In this document: positions 26,596 through 36,047 of the stretch, in pieces
Numbering within the stretch: position 1 is the first letter of the stretch
Layout of the letters: every line of letters begins with the position of its first letter
Origin: UBA5543 sp964464965
Lineage (GTDB): Bacteria > Bacteroidota > Bacteroidia > Chitinophagales > Chitinophagaceae
Assembly: GCA_964464965.1 (NCBI GenBank)
Contig: CAYXHM010000007.1
Span: forward strand, 124,001-188,000
DNA length: 64,000 nt
Direction of reading: 5' to 3'
The notes under the pieces: model-generated
Seen by the model: only the letters and a program-made list of their open reading frames with translations
Databases searched by the model: none
Told to the model about the DNA's origin: nothing
Position numbers and translations under genes: made by a program

Positions 26596-27741
26596 TTGGA
26601 CTTCAATAACAAGACTATCATCATTGTTTCCCAGCAGGATTGGGGTAAGATGTTTATATCAAAGCACCATTATGCAGTAGAACTTGCAAAGCGGGGCAAC
26701 AGGGTGTTTTTTATGAATAGCCCTGAAAAAACTGATGCGCTGGCAAAAGGTGAAATTATAATTGAAGAGACCGGGATAAAAAATGTTTCGGTAATAAAAC
26801 ATCGCTTTTTTTATCCCTATATTATAAAGCATAAGGCTAAAAGGTTACATGCTTTTTTATTGAAGTTTCACCTTGGGAAAATTTTCGATAAAATAGCTGT
26901 CCCCATAGATATCGTCTGGTCATTTGATGTTTCTAACACCATACCATTAGTGTCGTTCCCTGATAAATACTTCAAAATATTTATGCCGGTCGACGAGCCT
27001 GCAATGCCTGGTGGAGATGTTGCAGCTCAAAGTGCCAGGGTAATGTTTTCTGTTACAACTGAGATATTGGATAAATACAGGAATTATAACATTCCAAAAT
27101 TGTTCATAAATCACGGCGTGCAGGAACGTTTTATAAATCAGCAGCCTGCAGTAAATAATACTGGCATGATACAGGTTGGCATTTCAGGTAATTTTCTCAG
27201 GGCAGACGTAGATTGGGTATCTCTACTGAAAATGATAGAAAATAATCCCCGTGTTATTTTCAACTTTTGGGGCGCGTTCGATTTAAAGTCTTCGAATTTA
27301 TCAGATAGGACAGCCAAGACTAACAATCCACAGAAAGACAAGCTTTTGAAGATGGATAACGTGAAGGTACATGGGGTAGTTGGCAGTGATGAATTGTCAA
27401 AAGGGTTAACAGAAATGGATTGTTTCCTGATATGCTATGATATTGATAAAGACCCCAGCGGTGGTACAAATTATCATAAGATACTGGAGTACATGGCGAC
27501 GGGTAAAGTTATTGTGGCAAATAATACTACTACCTATGAAACAAGACGAAAACTTGTTGAAATGCCGGCGGAAAGGAATAATAGTGCCCTACCTGCATTG
27601 TTTGATAAGGTGATAAATAACCTGGCCTATTACAATAGCCTGGAAAAACAGGCACAACGCATAGAGTATGCCAGGCAACATACATACCCTAAAAATATTG
27701 AGCGCATAGAGCGCTTTATTAATGAAGAGGTTTTAGGATAG
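26596..27741 (+). CDS. Glycosyltransferase, GT-B fold (TuaH-like)
   Basis: A 381-residue putative glycosyltransferase starting with TTG, five bases after the aminotransferase stop; no ATG gives the complete first strand IIIVSQQDWGKMFISK. HHYAVELAKRGNRVFFMNSPE is typical of TuaH-like transferases, and the C-terminal GGTNYHKILEYMATGKVIV is the donor-binding loop. It likely adds one sugar on the cytoplasmic side. The donor may be the modified sugar made by the preceding genes (context only). Confidence 0.75.
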   Translation: MDFNNKTIIIVSQQDWGKMFISKHHYAVELAKRGNRVFFMNSPEKTDALAKGEIIIEETGIKNVSVIKHRFFYPYIIKHKAKRLHAFLLKFHLGKIFDKIAVPIDIVWSFDVSNTIPLVSFPDKYFKIFMPVDEPAMPGGDVAAQSARVMFSVTTEILDKYRNYNIPKLFINHGVQERFINQQPAVNNTGMIQVGISGNFLRADVDWVSLLKMIENNPRVIFNFWGAFDLKSSNLSDRTAKTNNPQKDKLLKMDNVKVHGVVGSDELSKGLTEMDCFLICYDIDKDPSGGTNYHKILEYMATGKVIVANNTTTYETRRKLVEMPAERNNSALPALFDKVINNLAYYNSLEKQAQRIEYARQHTYPKNIERIERFINEEVLG

Positions 27742-27750
27742 ACTGCTTGT

Positions 27751-28947
27751 ATGCAAAAGAAAATCTGTATCATAAGTTCTCAGCATATTAGCAGCAACCC
27801 ACGTGTTTGGAAAGAGGCGTTGTCTTTATCAGGAAACGGTTATGATGTTACCATCGTAACAATAAACAATAGTGCCGTTCACCGTGAAAGAGATAAGGTT
27901 ATCCTTGAAAAATTAGGCAGTAGGGTAAAGTATGTGGTCGCGGCTAATATTATTTACGCTGAAATCCCTTTATTGCAGAAAATCAGGTATAGGTTTAGGG
28001 GCTTATATGCCAAGCTTTTGAAAAAGATGTCTTTTGATACAGTTTACCTGTTATCAAAAGCACCTGCTGAAATATATAATGCTGCTTTAAAAGTAAATGC
28101 TGATTTATACATTGCCCATACAGAATCGTCTTTAAGTATTGGTAGAAAACTTATCGAAAAAGGTAAGAAGGTAGCCTTTGATATAGAAGACTGGTACTCG
28201 AGGGATTATTTAAATGCGCAACGCCCTGTAAAATTATTGGCAAGTATGGAGCGGTATGCATTGAATAATGGCGTGTATGTCACATGTCCATCGCAAGCAA
28301 TGGCTAATGCCTTGAAAATTGTGTACAAGAGTAATAACACACCTGTCGTAATATATAATAGTTTTCCGGCAGAGCTTGTTCAAGAGCGTAAACCAAACGA
28401 TGTTTTGTCATTAGTGTGGTTTTCCCAAACTACCGGGCCTGGTAGGGGGCTTGAAAAAATAATTAATACACTCTCTCATATTGCAACCCCTGTTAAATTA
28501 GTGCTGATAGGCACCTGTTCCCAGGCTTATCAGGATAATCTTAATAGCATATTCCCATTTTCAAGCGGGCACACTTTGCAGGTATTGCCACAGGTTACCC
28601 ATGATGAACTACACGGCATATTGTCGAAGTACGACATAGGGCTGGCTTTGGAAGAGAAATATCCTGACAATAAAGACAAAACGATATCCAACAAAATTTT
28701 CCAATACCTGCAGGCAGGTATTAAAGTATTAGCAACAGATACACAGGGCCAGAAAGAAGTTGCAATAAATTTCCCTGCAGCAGTGCAAATTGTAGATGCG
28801 ACTGATACAGCTGATTGGCACCATCGGCTGAATGATTTAATCAACAGGCCGGTGGATAAGCCAACAATAATTGATAAATATAAAAACGAATTTTCCTGGC
28901 AGGTTCAGGAAGGTAAGTTGCTACAGGTAGTAAGTAATGTTATTTAA
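27751..28947 (+). CDS. Glycosyltransferase, GT4-like
   Basis: This 398-residue GT-B protein begins KICIISSQHISSNPRVWKEA, the SNPR-W-EA pattern of many GT4 enzymes, and has LVWFSQTTGPGRGLEKII near residue 222 and NKIFQYLQAGIKVLATDTQG near 312. FDIEDWYSRDY near residue 145 is a recurrent motif in related polysaccharide transferases. The last 11 bases overlap the following deacetylase gene. Confidence 0.8.
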   Translation: MQKKICIISSQHISSNPRVWKEALSLSGNGYDVTIVTINNSAVHRERDKVILEKLGSRVKYVVAANIIYAEIPLLQKIRYRFRGLYAKLLKKMSFDTVYLLSKAPAEIYNAALKVNADLYIAHTESSLSIGRKLIEKGKKVAFDIEDWYSRDYLNAQRPVKLLASMERYALNNGVYVTCPSQAMANALKIVYKSNNTPVVIYNSFPAELVQERKPNDVLSLVWFSQTTGPGRGLEKIINTLSHIATPVKLVLIGTCSQAYQDNLNSIFPFSSGHTLQVLPQVTHDELHGILSKYDIGLALEEKYPDNKDKTISNKIFQYLQAGIKVLATDTQGQKEVAINFPAAVQIVDATDTADWHHRLNDLINRPVDKPTIIDKYKNEFSWQVQEGKLLQVVSNVI

Positions 28948-29782
28948 TACACTTCCTTCTATAGTCATGCTTCATTATGTGAGTGATGATGCGAAACTTG
29001 ACCCTTTGAAGCCATGGGTAATCAGCCAGGGCTCATTTCTGCGGTTATTGAATTTTTTAGAATCTGAAGGTTATACAACACTAACTGTCGAAGATCTGTT
29101 GTCAGGCACACGGCCGGGGCGAAAATCTATAATTATTACGTTTGACGATTGCCCGAAACATTTATTTGATTTTGCAATTCCCGAGCTGCTGAAACGTAAT
29201 ATGAAAGCAGTCTTCTATATGCCAACTGCGTACCTTGGGGGTTATAATGTTTGGGGGGTTACAGGTGGCATGCCCAGGGTTGACCTTATGGATGAAAAAG
29301 ATATTAAACGGTTGGTTGATATGGGTATGGAGGTAGGGTCACATTCCCATCAGCACCTGATGCTCTCTGAAGTGGAGGAAGGCCAGGTTATTGAAGAGTT
29401 GAAGAAGAGTAAAGAAATCCTCGAAAAAATTATTGATAAGCCGGTTTTGTCAATAGCCTATCCCTATGGAGATGTGCCCGCACAGTATGGGTCAATAGTT
29501 AAATCACTTAACTATAAACTTGCTTTCTCTGTATATGCAATACATGACAGTAAGTATGCAATAAGAAGATGGATATACGACGATAGCGATAATATTGATT
29601 CAATAAAGTGGAAGTTATCCCGCTTTTATAATCTGAACAGGTTTTTTTCTGATAAGTATAATCTGATTAGTAAGAGGTTTGCACAGCGTTTGTACAGGTA
29701 TTATGCATCGCTGAGAACAAAATTGACTCCTTGCATAGGGGCAATGTGTATTGGTATTGAAGATATATTACCTGCGCTCTAA
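28937..29782 (+). CDS. Polysaccharide deacetylase (NodB homology domain)
   Basis: The 281-residue protein has the NodB catalytic motifs: SIIITFDDCPKHLFDFAIPE near residues 65-84 with the catalytic and metal Asp pair, the HSHQH metal histidines near 140, and LSIAYPYGD near 175. No signal peptide is evident, so it probably works in the cytoplasm on a lipid-linked or nucleotide intermediate. It would remove an N-acetyl group. It starts inside the preceding glycosyltransferase gene, and the C-terminal 60 residues are basic. Confidence 0.85.
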   Translation: MLFNTLPSIVMLHYVSDDAKLDPLKPWVISQGSFLRLLNFLESEGYTTLTVEDLLSGTRPGRKSIIITFDDCPKHLFDFAIPELLKRNMKAVFYMPTAYLGGYNVWGVTGGMPRVDLMDEKDIKRLVDMGMEVGSHSHQHLMLSEVEEGQVIEELKKSKEILEKIIDKPVLSIAYPYGDVPAQYGSIVKSLNYKLAFSVYAIHDSKYAIRRWIYDDSDNIDSIKWKLSRFYNLNRFFSDKYNLISKRFAQRLYRYYASLRTKLTPCIGAMCIGIEDILPAL

Positions 29783-29797
29783 GCCACAAACATCTAA

Positions 29798-30973
29798 ATG
29801 AAGCTCGCGATAGTTACCACTCATCCAATTCAATATAATGCGCCATGGTTTCGTCTACTGTCGCAAGCCGGGGCTTTTGATACTAAAGTGTTTTATACAT
29901 GGGAGCAATCAAACCAACAAGAAAAGTACGACCCCGGGTTTGGAAAAATAATTGAATGGGACATACCTCTGTTAGAGGGTTATGACTATACTTTTGTAAA
30001 AAATACGTCTGAAGATCCGGGTTCACATCACTATAAAGGCATTGTTAATCCGACATTGAATAAAGAGATAGAGGAGTGGGGTGCTGATGCAGTGCTGATA
30101 TTTGGCTGGCCATTCAAAAGTCATTTCGCTTGTATGCGGTGTTTTAAGGGCAAAATACCGGTATTATTTCGTGGGGATTCTACGTTGCTGGATGAAAAAC
30201 CCGGTGTCAAACAAATTATACGACGCCTTTTTTTAAGGTATGTATATAGGCATATTGACTATGCGCTATACGTTGGTACAAATAATAAGGAGTATTTTAT
30301 TGCGCACGGGTTAGCTGAACAACAGTTGGTATTTACCCCCCATGCTATTGATAACTCAAGATTTGAGCGTGGGGAGCAATATAACATACAGGCACTACAG
30401 TGGAGGAAAAGCTTGGGTATTAATGACACGGATTTTGTAGTGCTTTTTGCCGGCAAGTTTATACAAAAAAAGAATCCTATGTTCGTCATACAGATGGCTG
30501 AGCGAATACGGGGGGAGGATGTACGATTTCTTATGGTTGGCAATGGTGCGCTGGAAGAAGACCTTAAAAAAGCCTCTACAGACAATAGGATTGTATTTGC
30601 AGGATTCCAGAACCAGTCTCAAATGGCAGTAGTTTATCATGCATGCAATGTATTTGTGTTGCCTTCTAAAGGGCCTGGCGAAACATGGGGGCTTGCCATA
30701 AATGAAGCTATGGCATGTAATAAACCCGTCATTACAAATAATAGGGTTGGCGCGGCTACCGATTTAATAAAGAATGGGGTAAATGGTATTATAATAGAAC
30801 CTGATGATATAGATAGCGCTGTTGCTTATATAGAGAAACTAAGATCAGATGCAGGTATATATGATACTATTACTAACGTAAACAAGCAATTATTAGACAT
30901 TTATTGTTTTAGTAATATTGTGGAAAGTATTGTTTTATTAATGAATACAATTAAATCAGAAAGAGGTAAGTAG
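29798..30973 (+). CDS. Glycosyltransferase family 4
   Basis: A 391-residue GT4 enzyme. KLAIVTTHPIQYNAPWFRLL at the N-terminus and VLPSKGPGETWGLAINEAMA near residues 288-307 (the E-x7-E region) are clear. HAIDNSRFE near residue 190 is the usual interdomain turn. The stop overlaps the GTG start of the next gene by one base. Donor and acceptor are unknown. Confidence 0.87.
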   Translation: MKLAIVTTHPIQYNAPWFRLLSQAGAFDTKVFYTWEQSNQQEKYDPGFGKIIEWDIPLLEGYDYTFVKNTSEDPGSHHYKGIVNPTLNKEIEEWGADAVLIFGWPFKSHFACMRCFKGKIPVLFRGDSTLLDEKPGVKQIIRRLFLRYVYRHIDYALYVGTNNKEYFIAHGLAEQQLVFTPHAIDNSRFERGEQYNIQALQWRKSLGINDTDFVVLFAGKFIQKKNPMFVIQMAERIRGEDVRFLMVGNGALEEDLKKASTDNRIVFAGFQNQSQMAVVYHACNVFVLPSKGPGETWGLAINEAMACNKPVITNNRVGAATDLIKNGVNGIIIEPDDIDSAVAYIEKLRSDAGIYDTITNVNKQLLDIYCFSNIVESIVLLMNTIKSERGK

Positions 30974-32403
30974 TGCGTGCAATAACATCAAGAAATACAC
31001 AGGCATCTTCATTAGGTAATATGGATAGCTATATAATATTAGCATTCATTATCTACGGATTTTTTTCTCAATATCTATTTATATCTGTTACAGCAGGTGT
31101 TTCGTTGGTAATAATACTGCGTAGTTTATGGAAACCATTTGTCCCGCCTGTGTTATTGTTTTTCATGTCTTTTCACTGGCTGCAGGTTTTTGCCAGTATT
31201 GTGCGTGCAGATGTAGCCGGCTTTTCGCTTGATGAATTACATAGTAGTCATAATACTGAGTTACTGTTATTTATGACTTTCCTGCATATAATTACTATGA
31301 CATTGGTACTCAACTACTTCATCGAAAATAAAAAGATCCAAATAGCCACTTTACAGTCGCTTCAGGAATCGGCTAAGAAACTGAATACTAAAAATGTTAT
31401 TATCGGGTACTTTATTGCATTATTGATAGCACCGATAATAGTATCGTTCAGCCATGGCAGCCCTGCCTTATATCAATTAGCACTATCGTTTAGAATAATT
31501 AAAGTTGCATTTCTTGCGCTGCTTTTTTTTATTCTGCTTTTAAAAGATACAAAGAATAAACTTCTGCTCATTTCAATAATAGTTTTTGACTTCGTGCTAA
31601 GTTTCGCTTCGTTTTTTTCTGATTTTAAAACCACCTTAATTATGATGATGATTGTGTATTTTACGGTACACCCTCATCTTAAGAAGGGAACGTTTGTCAA
31701 AATGCTGCCGGTTGGTTTCGCGCTTTTTTTATTCTTTTCATTCTGGTCGGCTGTTAAAGGAAATTACAGGCTGTATTTAAACCAGGGCACCGCCCAACAA
31801 ATAAAGGCTGTGAGCAATGAAGATGCATTAGCATATATTTTCAGCAAAGCTGCAGAGGCGGATTTGAATACAATAAGAGAGGGTGCCGAAATTTTTCTTT
31901 CAAGAGTACAGTATATGGAAAGGTATTCAGAAGTGTATAAAACCGTACCGGAGATTATCCCGTTTCAAAATGGTGGTGATCTTATAAAGACTATAAATTT
32001 CCTGTTAGTACCTCGTTTTTTAAATCCCGATAAAGGGGTTAAAGATGCTTCTGAAAGAACATCCTATTATACAGGTAAACGGTTTACAAGGGCTTCTCAG
32101 GGTACTTCTATTTCAATGGGGTATTTTTGCGATATGTATATTGATTTTGGCCTTTACCTCATGTTTGTTCCCTTGATATTTATTGCAGCACTTGTAGGGA
32201 TTGTTTATAAAAAGATTGCAGCCATAAAGAATTACAACCGGCTGTTCTTAAATTCCATCTTAATAGGTACATTTCTTTCATTAGGTACTTTTGAGTCGGA
32301 TAGCTTATTCTTTTTAGGTATGCTAAGAAATAATATTGTCTTGCTGCTTCTTGCACATTTTACCCTGTTCCCTTTTATCAACAAATTTATCCTGGAGAAA
32401 TAG
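30973..32403 (+). CDS. Wzy-like O-antigen polymerase / polysaccharide membrane protein
   Basis: A very hydrophobic 476-residue protein with roughly ten to twelve membrane segments and a larger polar loop around residues 255-370, the topology of Wzy polymerases and O-antigen ligases. No conserved motif settles which. It starts with GTG overlapping the previous stop (TAGTG); an ATG at 31021 is an alternative. A polymerase is unexpected beside a Wzm/Wzt exporter, since ABC-route chains are normally built in the cytoplasm; a ligase-like role is possible. Confidence 0.6.
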   Translation: MRAITSRNTQASSLGNMDSYIILAFIIYGFFSQYLFISVTAGVSLVIILRSLWKPFVPPVLLFFMSFHWLQVFASIVRADVAGFSLDELHSSHNTELLLFMTFLHIITMTLVLNYFIENKKIQIATLQSLQESAKKLNTKNVIIGYFIALLIAPIIVSFSHGSPALYQLALSFRIIKVAFLALLFFILLLKDTKNKLLLISIIVFDFVLSFASFFSDFKTTLIMMMIVYFTVHPHLKKGTFVKMLPVGFALFLFFSFWSAVKGNYRLYLNQGTAQQIKAVSNEDALAYIFSKAAEADLNTIREGAEIFLSRVQYMERYSEVYKTVPEIIPFQNGGDLIKTINFLLVPRFLNPDKGVKDASERTSYYTGKRFTRASQGTSISMGYFCDMYIDFGLYLMFVPLIFIAALVGIVYKKIAAIKNYNRLFLNSILIGTFLSLGTFESDSLFFLGMLRNNIVLLLLAHFTLFPFINKFILEK

Positions 32404-32406
32404 ATA

Positions 32407-33519
32407 GTGATTATATTAATTACCTATCAGTACTTCTTGCCTGCATATAAAGCCGGTGGCCCTATACAATCCATCAGCAATACAACGAAGCTGTTATCAG
32501 GGCTTCCCGGTGTGCAGACATATATATTATGCAGTAACAGGGACCTGGATGGCTCCATACTGGATGTGAAAACAAACCAGTGGATAGAGTATAGCCCAGA
32601 AGTGAAAGTGTATTACAATAGCAATCCATCCAATTCTATTATTCTAAAAGTAATAGACGGGGTAAAGCCTGATGTAATATTCATCAACGGCTTGTATTCT
32701 GTACCTTATACTGTTTATCCCTTGTTATATAACGGGGGACGTAAAATACTGTCAGTAAGGGGGATGCTCCATCCTGGTGCACTTTCGCAAAAAACGATGA
32801 AGAAAAGAATTTTTCTCACTGCGTTTAAGGCTTTAGGATTGCATAAGAAATGTGAGTATCACGCCACAACTGATGAAGAGGTAAAGTATATACAGGCCGT
32901 ATTGGGCAACAGGCAGAAAGTTTGGATGGTGCCTAATTTGCCTAACGTCTCTGCATACCAGGCGGCGATAGAAAAACCGGGTGATGAAGTGAAACTGATT
33001 TCTGTTTCATTGATTAGCCCGATGAAAAATATACTCTTGACATTACAGGCATTAAAAAACTGTAAAGGTTCAATTACCTATCATATTTACGGCCCTGTAA
33101 AGGACAGTAGCTATTGGGAGGAGTGTAAGAAGTACATGCAGACCTTACCAGCCAATGTGACAGTGGCATATAAAGGTGAAGTGCTGCCACACATGGTGGA
33201 AGATGTGCTGAAGCAATATCATTATTTCATACTGCCCAGTAAGAGTGAAAATTTCGGGCATGCAATATACGAGGCTCTGTCTGCAGGCAAGCCGGTAATA
33301 ACCAGCCACAATACGCCCTGGAATGGGTTGGAACGTGCTAACGCCGGCTATAATGTCAACCCGGAAAATAAAGAAGAATTTACAACTCTGCTGGATGAAC
33401 TTGTAACGGTTTCCGGTGATGAGTATAAAGAGGCTACAATTGCTGCAAGGGAGTATATTTTGCATCAATACGATATTGATAATATTAACGGGCTATATAA
33501 ACAAATGTTCTCGCTATAG
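32407..33519 (+). CDS. Glycosyltransferase family 4
   Basis: This 370-residue GT4 protein starts with GTG three bases after the membrane protein. TYQYFLPAYKAGGPIQSISN near the N-terminus is a common opening of this subfamily, and FILPSKSENFGHAIYEALSA near residues 274-293 is the donor-binding loop. SVRGMLHPGALSQ near residue 117 is seen in related enzymes. It adds one sugar of unknown type. Confidence 0.86.
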   Translation: MIILITYQYFLPAYKAGGPIQSISNTTKLLSGLPGVQTYILCSNRDLDGSILDVKTNQWIEYSPEVKVYYNSNPSNSIILKVIDGVKPDVIFINGLYSVPYTVYPLLYNGGRKILSVRGMLHPGALSQKTMKKRIFLTAFKALGLHKKCEYHATTDEEVKYIQAVLGNRQKVWMVPNLPNVSAYQAAIEKPGDEVKLISVSLISPMKNILLTLQALKNCKGSITYHIYGPVKDSSYWEECKKYMQTLPANVTVAYKGEVLPHMVEDVLKQYHYFILPSKSENFGHAIYEALSAGKPVITSHNTPWNGLERANAGYNVNPENKEEFTTLLDELVTVSGDEYKEATIAAREYILHQYDIDNINGLYKQMFSL

Positions 33520-33540
33520 CGGGATTGAAACGATAACACG

Positions 33541-35265
33541 ATGACTATTTTAGGAATTAACGCATACCATGCCGACTCTAGCGCTGCAATTTTTGTAGAT
33601 GGGAAACTGATTGCCGCCACTGAAGAAGAGCGATTTACCCGTGTAAAACACTGGGCTGGTTTCCCCGCGCTGGCTATTAAGTTTTGCTTGCAGGAAGCCG
33701 GTATTACGCTTGACCAACTCGACAATATAGCTATAGGCCGCGACCCGAAAGCTAAGTTCAAAAATAAGATGGCTTTCCTGGCTAAGAACCCTTTGGCAAA
33801 TGCAGGTATGATAATGGACAGGCTGAAGAATGCAAAAAATGTATCTACACTTGAAGAAGAATTTGCGAAAGCCTTTGGTGTAACTGCGGAATCTGTAAAG
33901 CCTAAGATACACCAGGTAGAACACCACCGCAGTCATCTTGCCTCTGCATTTTTTGCCAGCCCATTCGATGAGGCTGCTATATTGTCTATAGATGGTTCCG
34001 GCGATTTTACCACTACCATGATAGCTATAGGCAGGGGTAATAAGATAGAGGTCCTGGATTCTGTGGATTTCCCTGTATCAGCAGGTTTGTTTTATACGGC
34101 ATTTACACAATACCTTGGCTTCCCGCATTATGGCGATGAATACAAGGTGATGGGGCTAGCGCCTTATGGCGAGGCAAAGTATGTAGATGAGATAAAAAAG
34201 ATGTTGCACTTTACAGACGATGGCCTGTTTAGCTGGGACCAGAAATTCTTTACACCTGCTACTAAAATAAAATTGGATTACGAGGGCAATATCCCTACGG
34301 TATCGCAACTATATACCAGCAAGATAGAAGAGGTGTTTGGCCCTGCCAGGAAGAAAGAAGACGAGCTGACACAAAAACATAAAGATATTGCGGCATCTGT
34401 ACAGCGCGCCTGCGAAGATCTGATCATGCACATACTGAATCACCTGCATAAAAAGACAGGGCTGAAGAATGTATGTATAGCCGGCGGTGTGGCACAGAAC
34501 TCAGTTGCTAATGGGAAAATATTGTCTAATACCCCTTTTGAAAAATTATACATCCCATCCGCGGGGCATGATGCAGGTATATCTATGGGGGCAGGTTTGT
34601 ACCTGTATAACCATATACTGGAGCATAAACGTGCCGAGCCGATATACAGCGCTTATACCGGCAGCCGTTTCACAAACGAAGAGATTGAAGCATACCTGAA
34701 AACAAGGGATATAAAATATACCCGTTATAGTGATGAAGAACTGTATGACAGGGTCACGGATAAATTGCTGGAGCCAGGTGTTGTAGGCTGGTTCAGCGGC
34801 AGGGCCGAGTTTGGCCCGCGTGCATTGGGAGGAAGAAGCATTATAGCTGACCCCCGCAATGCTAAAGCAAAAGAATTGCTGAACAGCAAGATAAAAAGAA
34901 GGGAAAGTTTCCGCCCCTTCGCACCATCTATACTGAAAGAGTATGTGGGTGAATATTTTACTAAGGTGGAGGATGTGCCGTTTATGGAAAAAGTATTGCC
35001 TATCAAACCTGAGAAACATGCGGAAATACCCGCTGTTACCCACGTGGACGGTACGGGCAGATTGCAGACTGTAATGAAAGATGTTAGCCCGCGTTATTAC
35101 GCACTGATAGATGCTTTCAGGAAGAAAACCGGAACTCCTATCCTGCTCAATACATCATTTAACGAGAATGAACCAATAGTAAACTCTCCTGAAGAGGCAC
35201 TGAATTGCTTCCTGCGTACCGATATGGATATGCTGGTAATGGAGAATATTGTACTGGAAAAATAA
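33541..35265 (+). CDS. Carbamoyltransferase (NodU/CmcH/TobZ family)
   Basis: The 574-residue protein has both family parts. The N-terminal Kae1/YgjD-like part has ILGINAYHADSSAAIFVDGK and HHRSHLASAFFASPFDEAA with metal-binding histidines and LSIDGSGDFTTT for nucleotide binding. The C-terminal YrdC-like part has AEFGPRALGGRSIIADPRN and ESFRPFAPSIL. Family members move a carbamoyl group from carbamoyl phosphate to a hydroxyl of a sugar or antibiotic using ATP. Here it would O-carbamoylate a sugar in the polymer. A carbamoyl-phosphate synthase subunit (carA) lies elsewhere in the window. Confidence 0.9.
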   Translation: MTILGINAYHADSSAAIFVDGKLIAATEEERFTRVKHWAGFPALAIKFCLQEAGITLDQLDNIAIGRDPKAKFKNKMAFLAKNPLANAGMIMDRLKNAKNVSTLEEEFAKAFGVTAESVKPKIHQVEHHRSHLASAFFASPFDEAAILSIDGSGDFTTTMIAIGRGNKIEVLDSVDFPVSAGLFYTAFTQYLGFPHYGDEYKVMGLAPYGEAKYVDEIKKMLHFTDDGLFSWDQKFFTPATKIKLDYEGNIPTVSQLYTSKIEEVFGPARKKEDELTQKHKDIAASVQRACEDLIMHILNHLHKKTGLKNVCIAGGVAQNSVANGKILSNTPFEKLYIPSAGHDAGISMGAGLYLYNHILEHKRAEPIYSAYTGSRFTNEEIEAYLKTRDIKYTRYSDEELYDRVTDKLLEPGVVGWFSGRAEFGPRALGGRSIIADPRNAKAKELLNSKIKRRESFRPFAPSILKEYVGEYFTKVEDVPFMEKVLPIKPEKHAEIPAVTHVDGTGRLQTVMKDVSPRYYALIDAFRKKTGTPILLNTSFNENEPIVNSPEEALNCFLRTDMDMLVMENIVLEK

Positions 35266-35279
35266 GCCTGGCGGAATAG

Positions 35280-36047
35280 ATGAAGATAAGCATAGTAACG
35301 GTTGTATATAATTGTGCAGACACCATACAGGGATGTATAGAAAGTGTGCTGGGCCAGGACTATGATAATGTAGAATACATCATTATAGACGGTGGGTCTA
35401 AAGATGGTACTGTAGATGTTATTAAGCAATACGAGTCGCGTATAGCCCGTTTTGTTTCTGAAAAGGATAAGGGGATTTATGATGCGATGAATAAAGGCCT
35501 GAAGCTGGCCACTGGGGATGTGGTAGGCATACTTAATGCTGACGATTTTTTCTACAGTACAGATACGCTCACTAAGGTAGCCGCCGCTTTTATTAATAAG
35601 CCTGAGCTGGACGCAACCATTGCGGATATTGTTTTTGTGAACGAGACCAATACACGCATTCTGCGTCATTACGAAGCTAAGAAGTGGAGGCCTGCAAAGT
35701 TTGCATGGGGATATATGCCTCCGCACCCATCCTTCTTTTGCAAACGTCGTTTGTTTGATAAGCTGGGCTATTACAAGACAGATTACAAAATTGCGGCAGA
35801 CTACGAGTTGCTGATACGGTACCTGTACGTAAATAAGATAAAGTACAAATACCTGCCCATTATTACGACACGCATGCGTATGGGCGGTGTTAGTACAAAG
35901 AATGTAAACAGCATCCTTACTTTAAACAAAGAAATAAAACGTGCCTGTGCTGAAAATCACTTGGGCACCAACTTCCTGAAAATATATACCAAGTATATTT
36001 TCAAACCTTTTGAGTTTGTGCTGAATAACCAACAAAATAAACCTTGA
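35280..36047 (+). CDS. Glycosyltransferase family 2
   Basis: A 255-residue GT2 enzyme: KISIVTVVYNCADTIQGCIE, YIIIDGGSKDGTVDVI and VVGILNADDFFYS, where NADD is the metal-binding acidic motif. KGIYDAMNKGLKLATGD is typical of the WcaA-like branch. The stop overlaps the TTG start of the next gene in the four bases TTGA. Confidence 0.87.
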   Translation: MKISIVTVVYNCADTIQGCIESVLGQDYDNVEYIIIDGGSKDGTVDVIKQYESRIARFVSEKDKGIYDAMNKGLKLATGDVVGILNADDFFYSTDTLTKVAAAFINKPELDATIADIVFVNETNTRILRHYEAKKWRPAKFAWGYMPPHPSFFCKRRLFDKLGYYKTDYKIAADYELLIRYLYVNKIKYKYLPIITTRMRMGGVSTKNVNSILTLNKEIKRACAENHLGTNFLKIYTKYIFKPFEFVLNNQQNKP

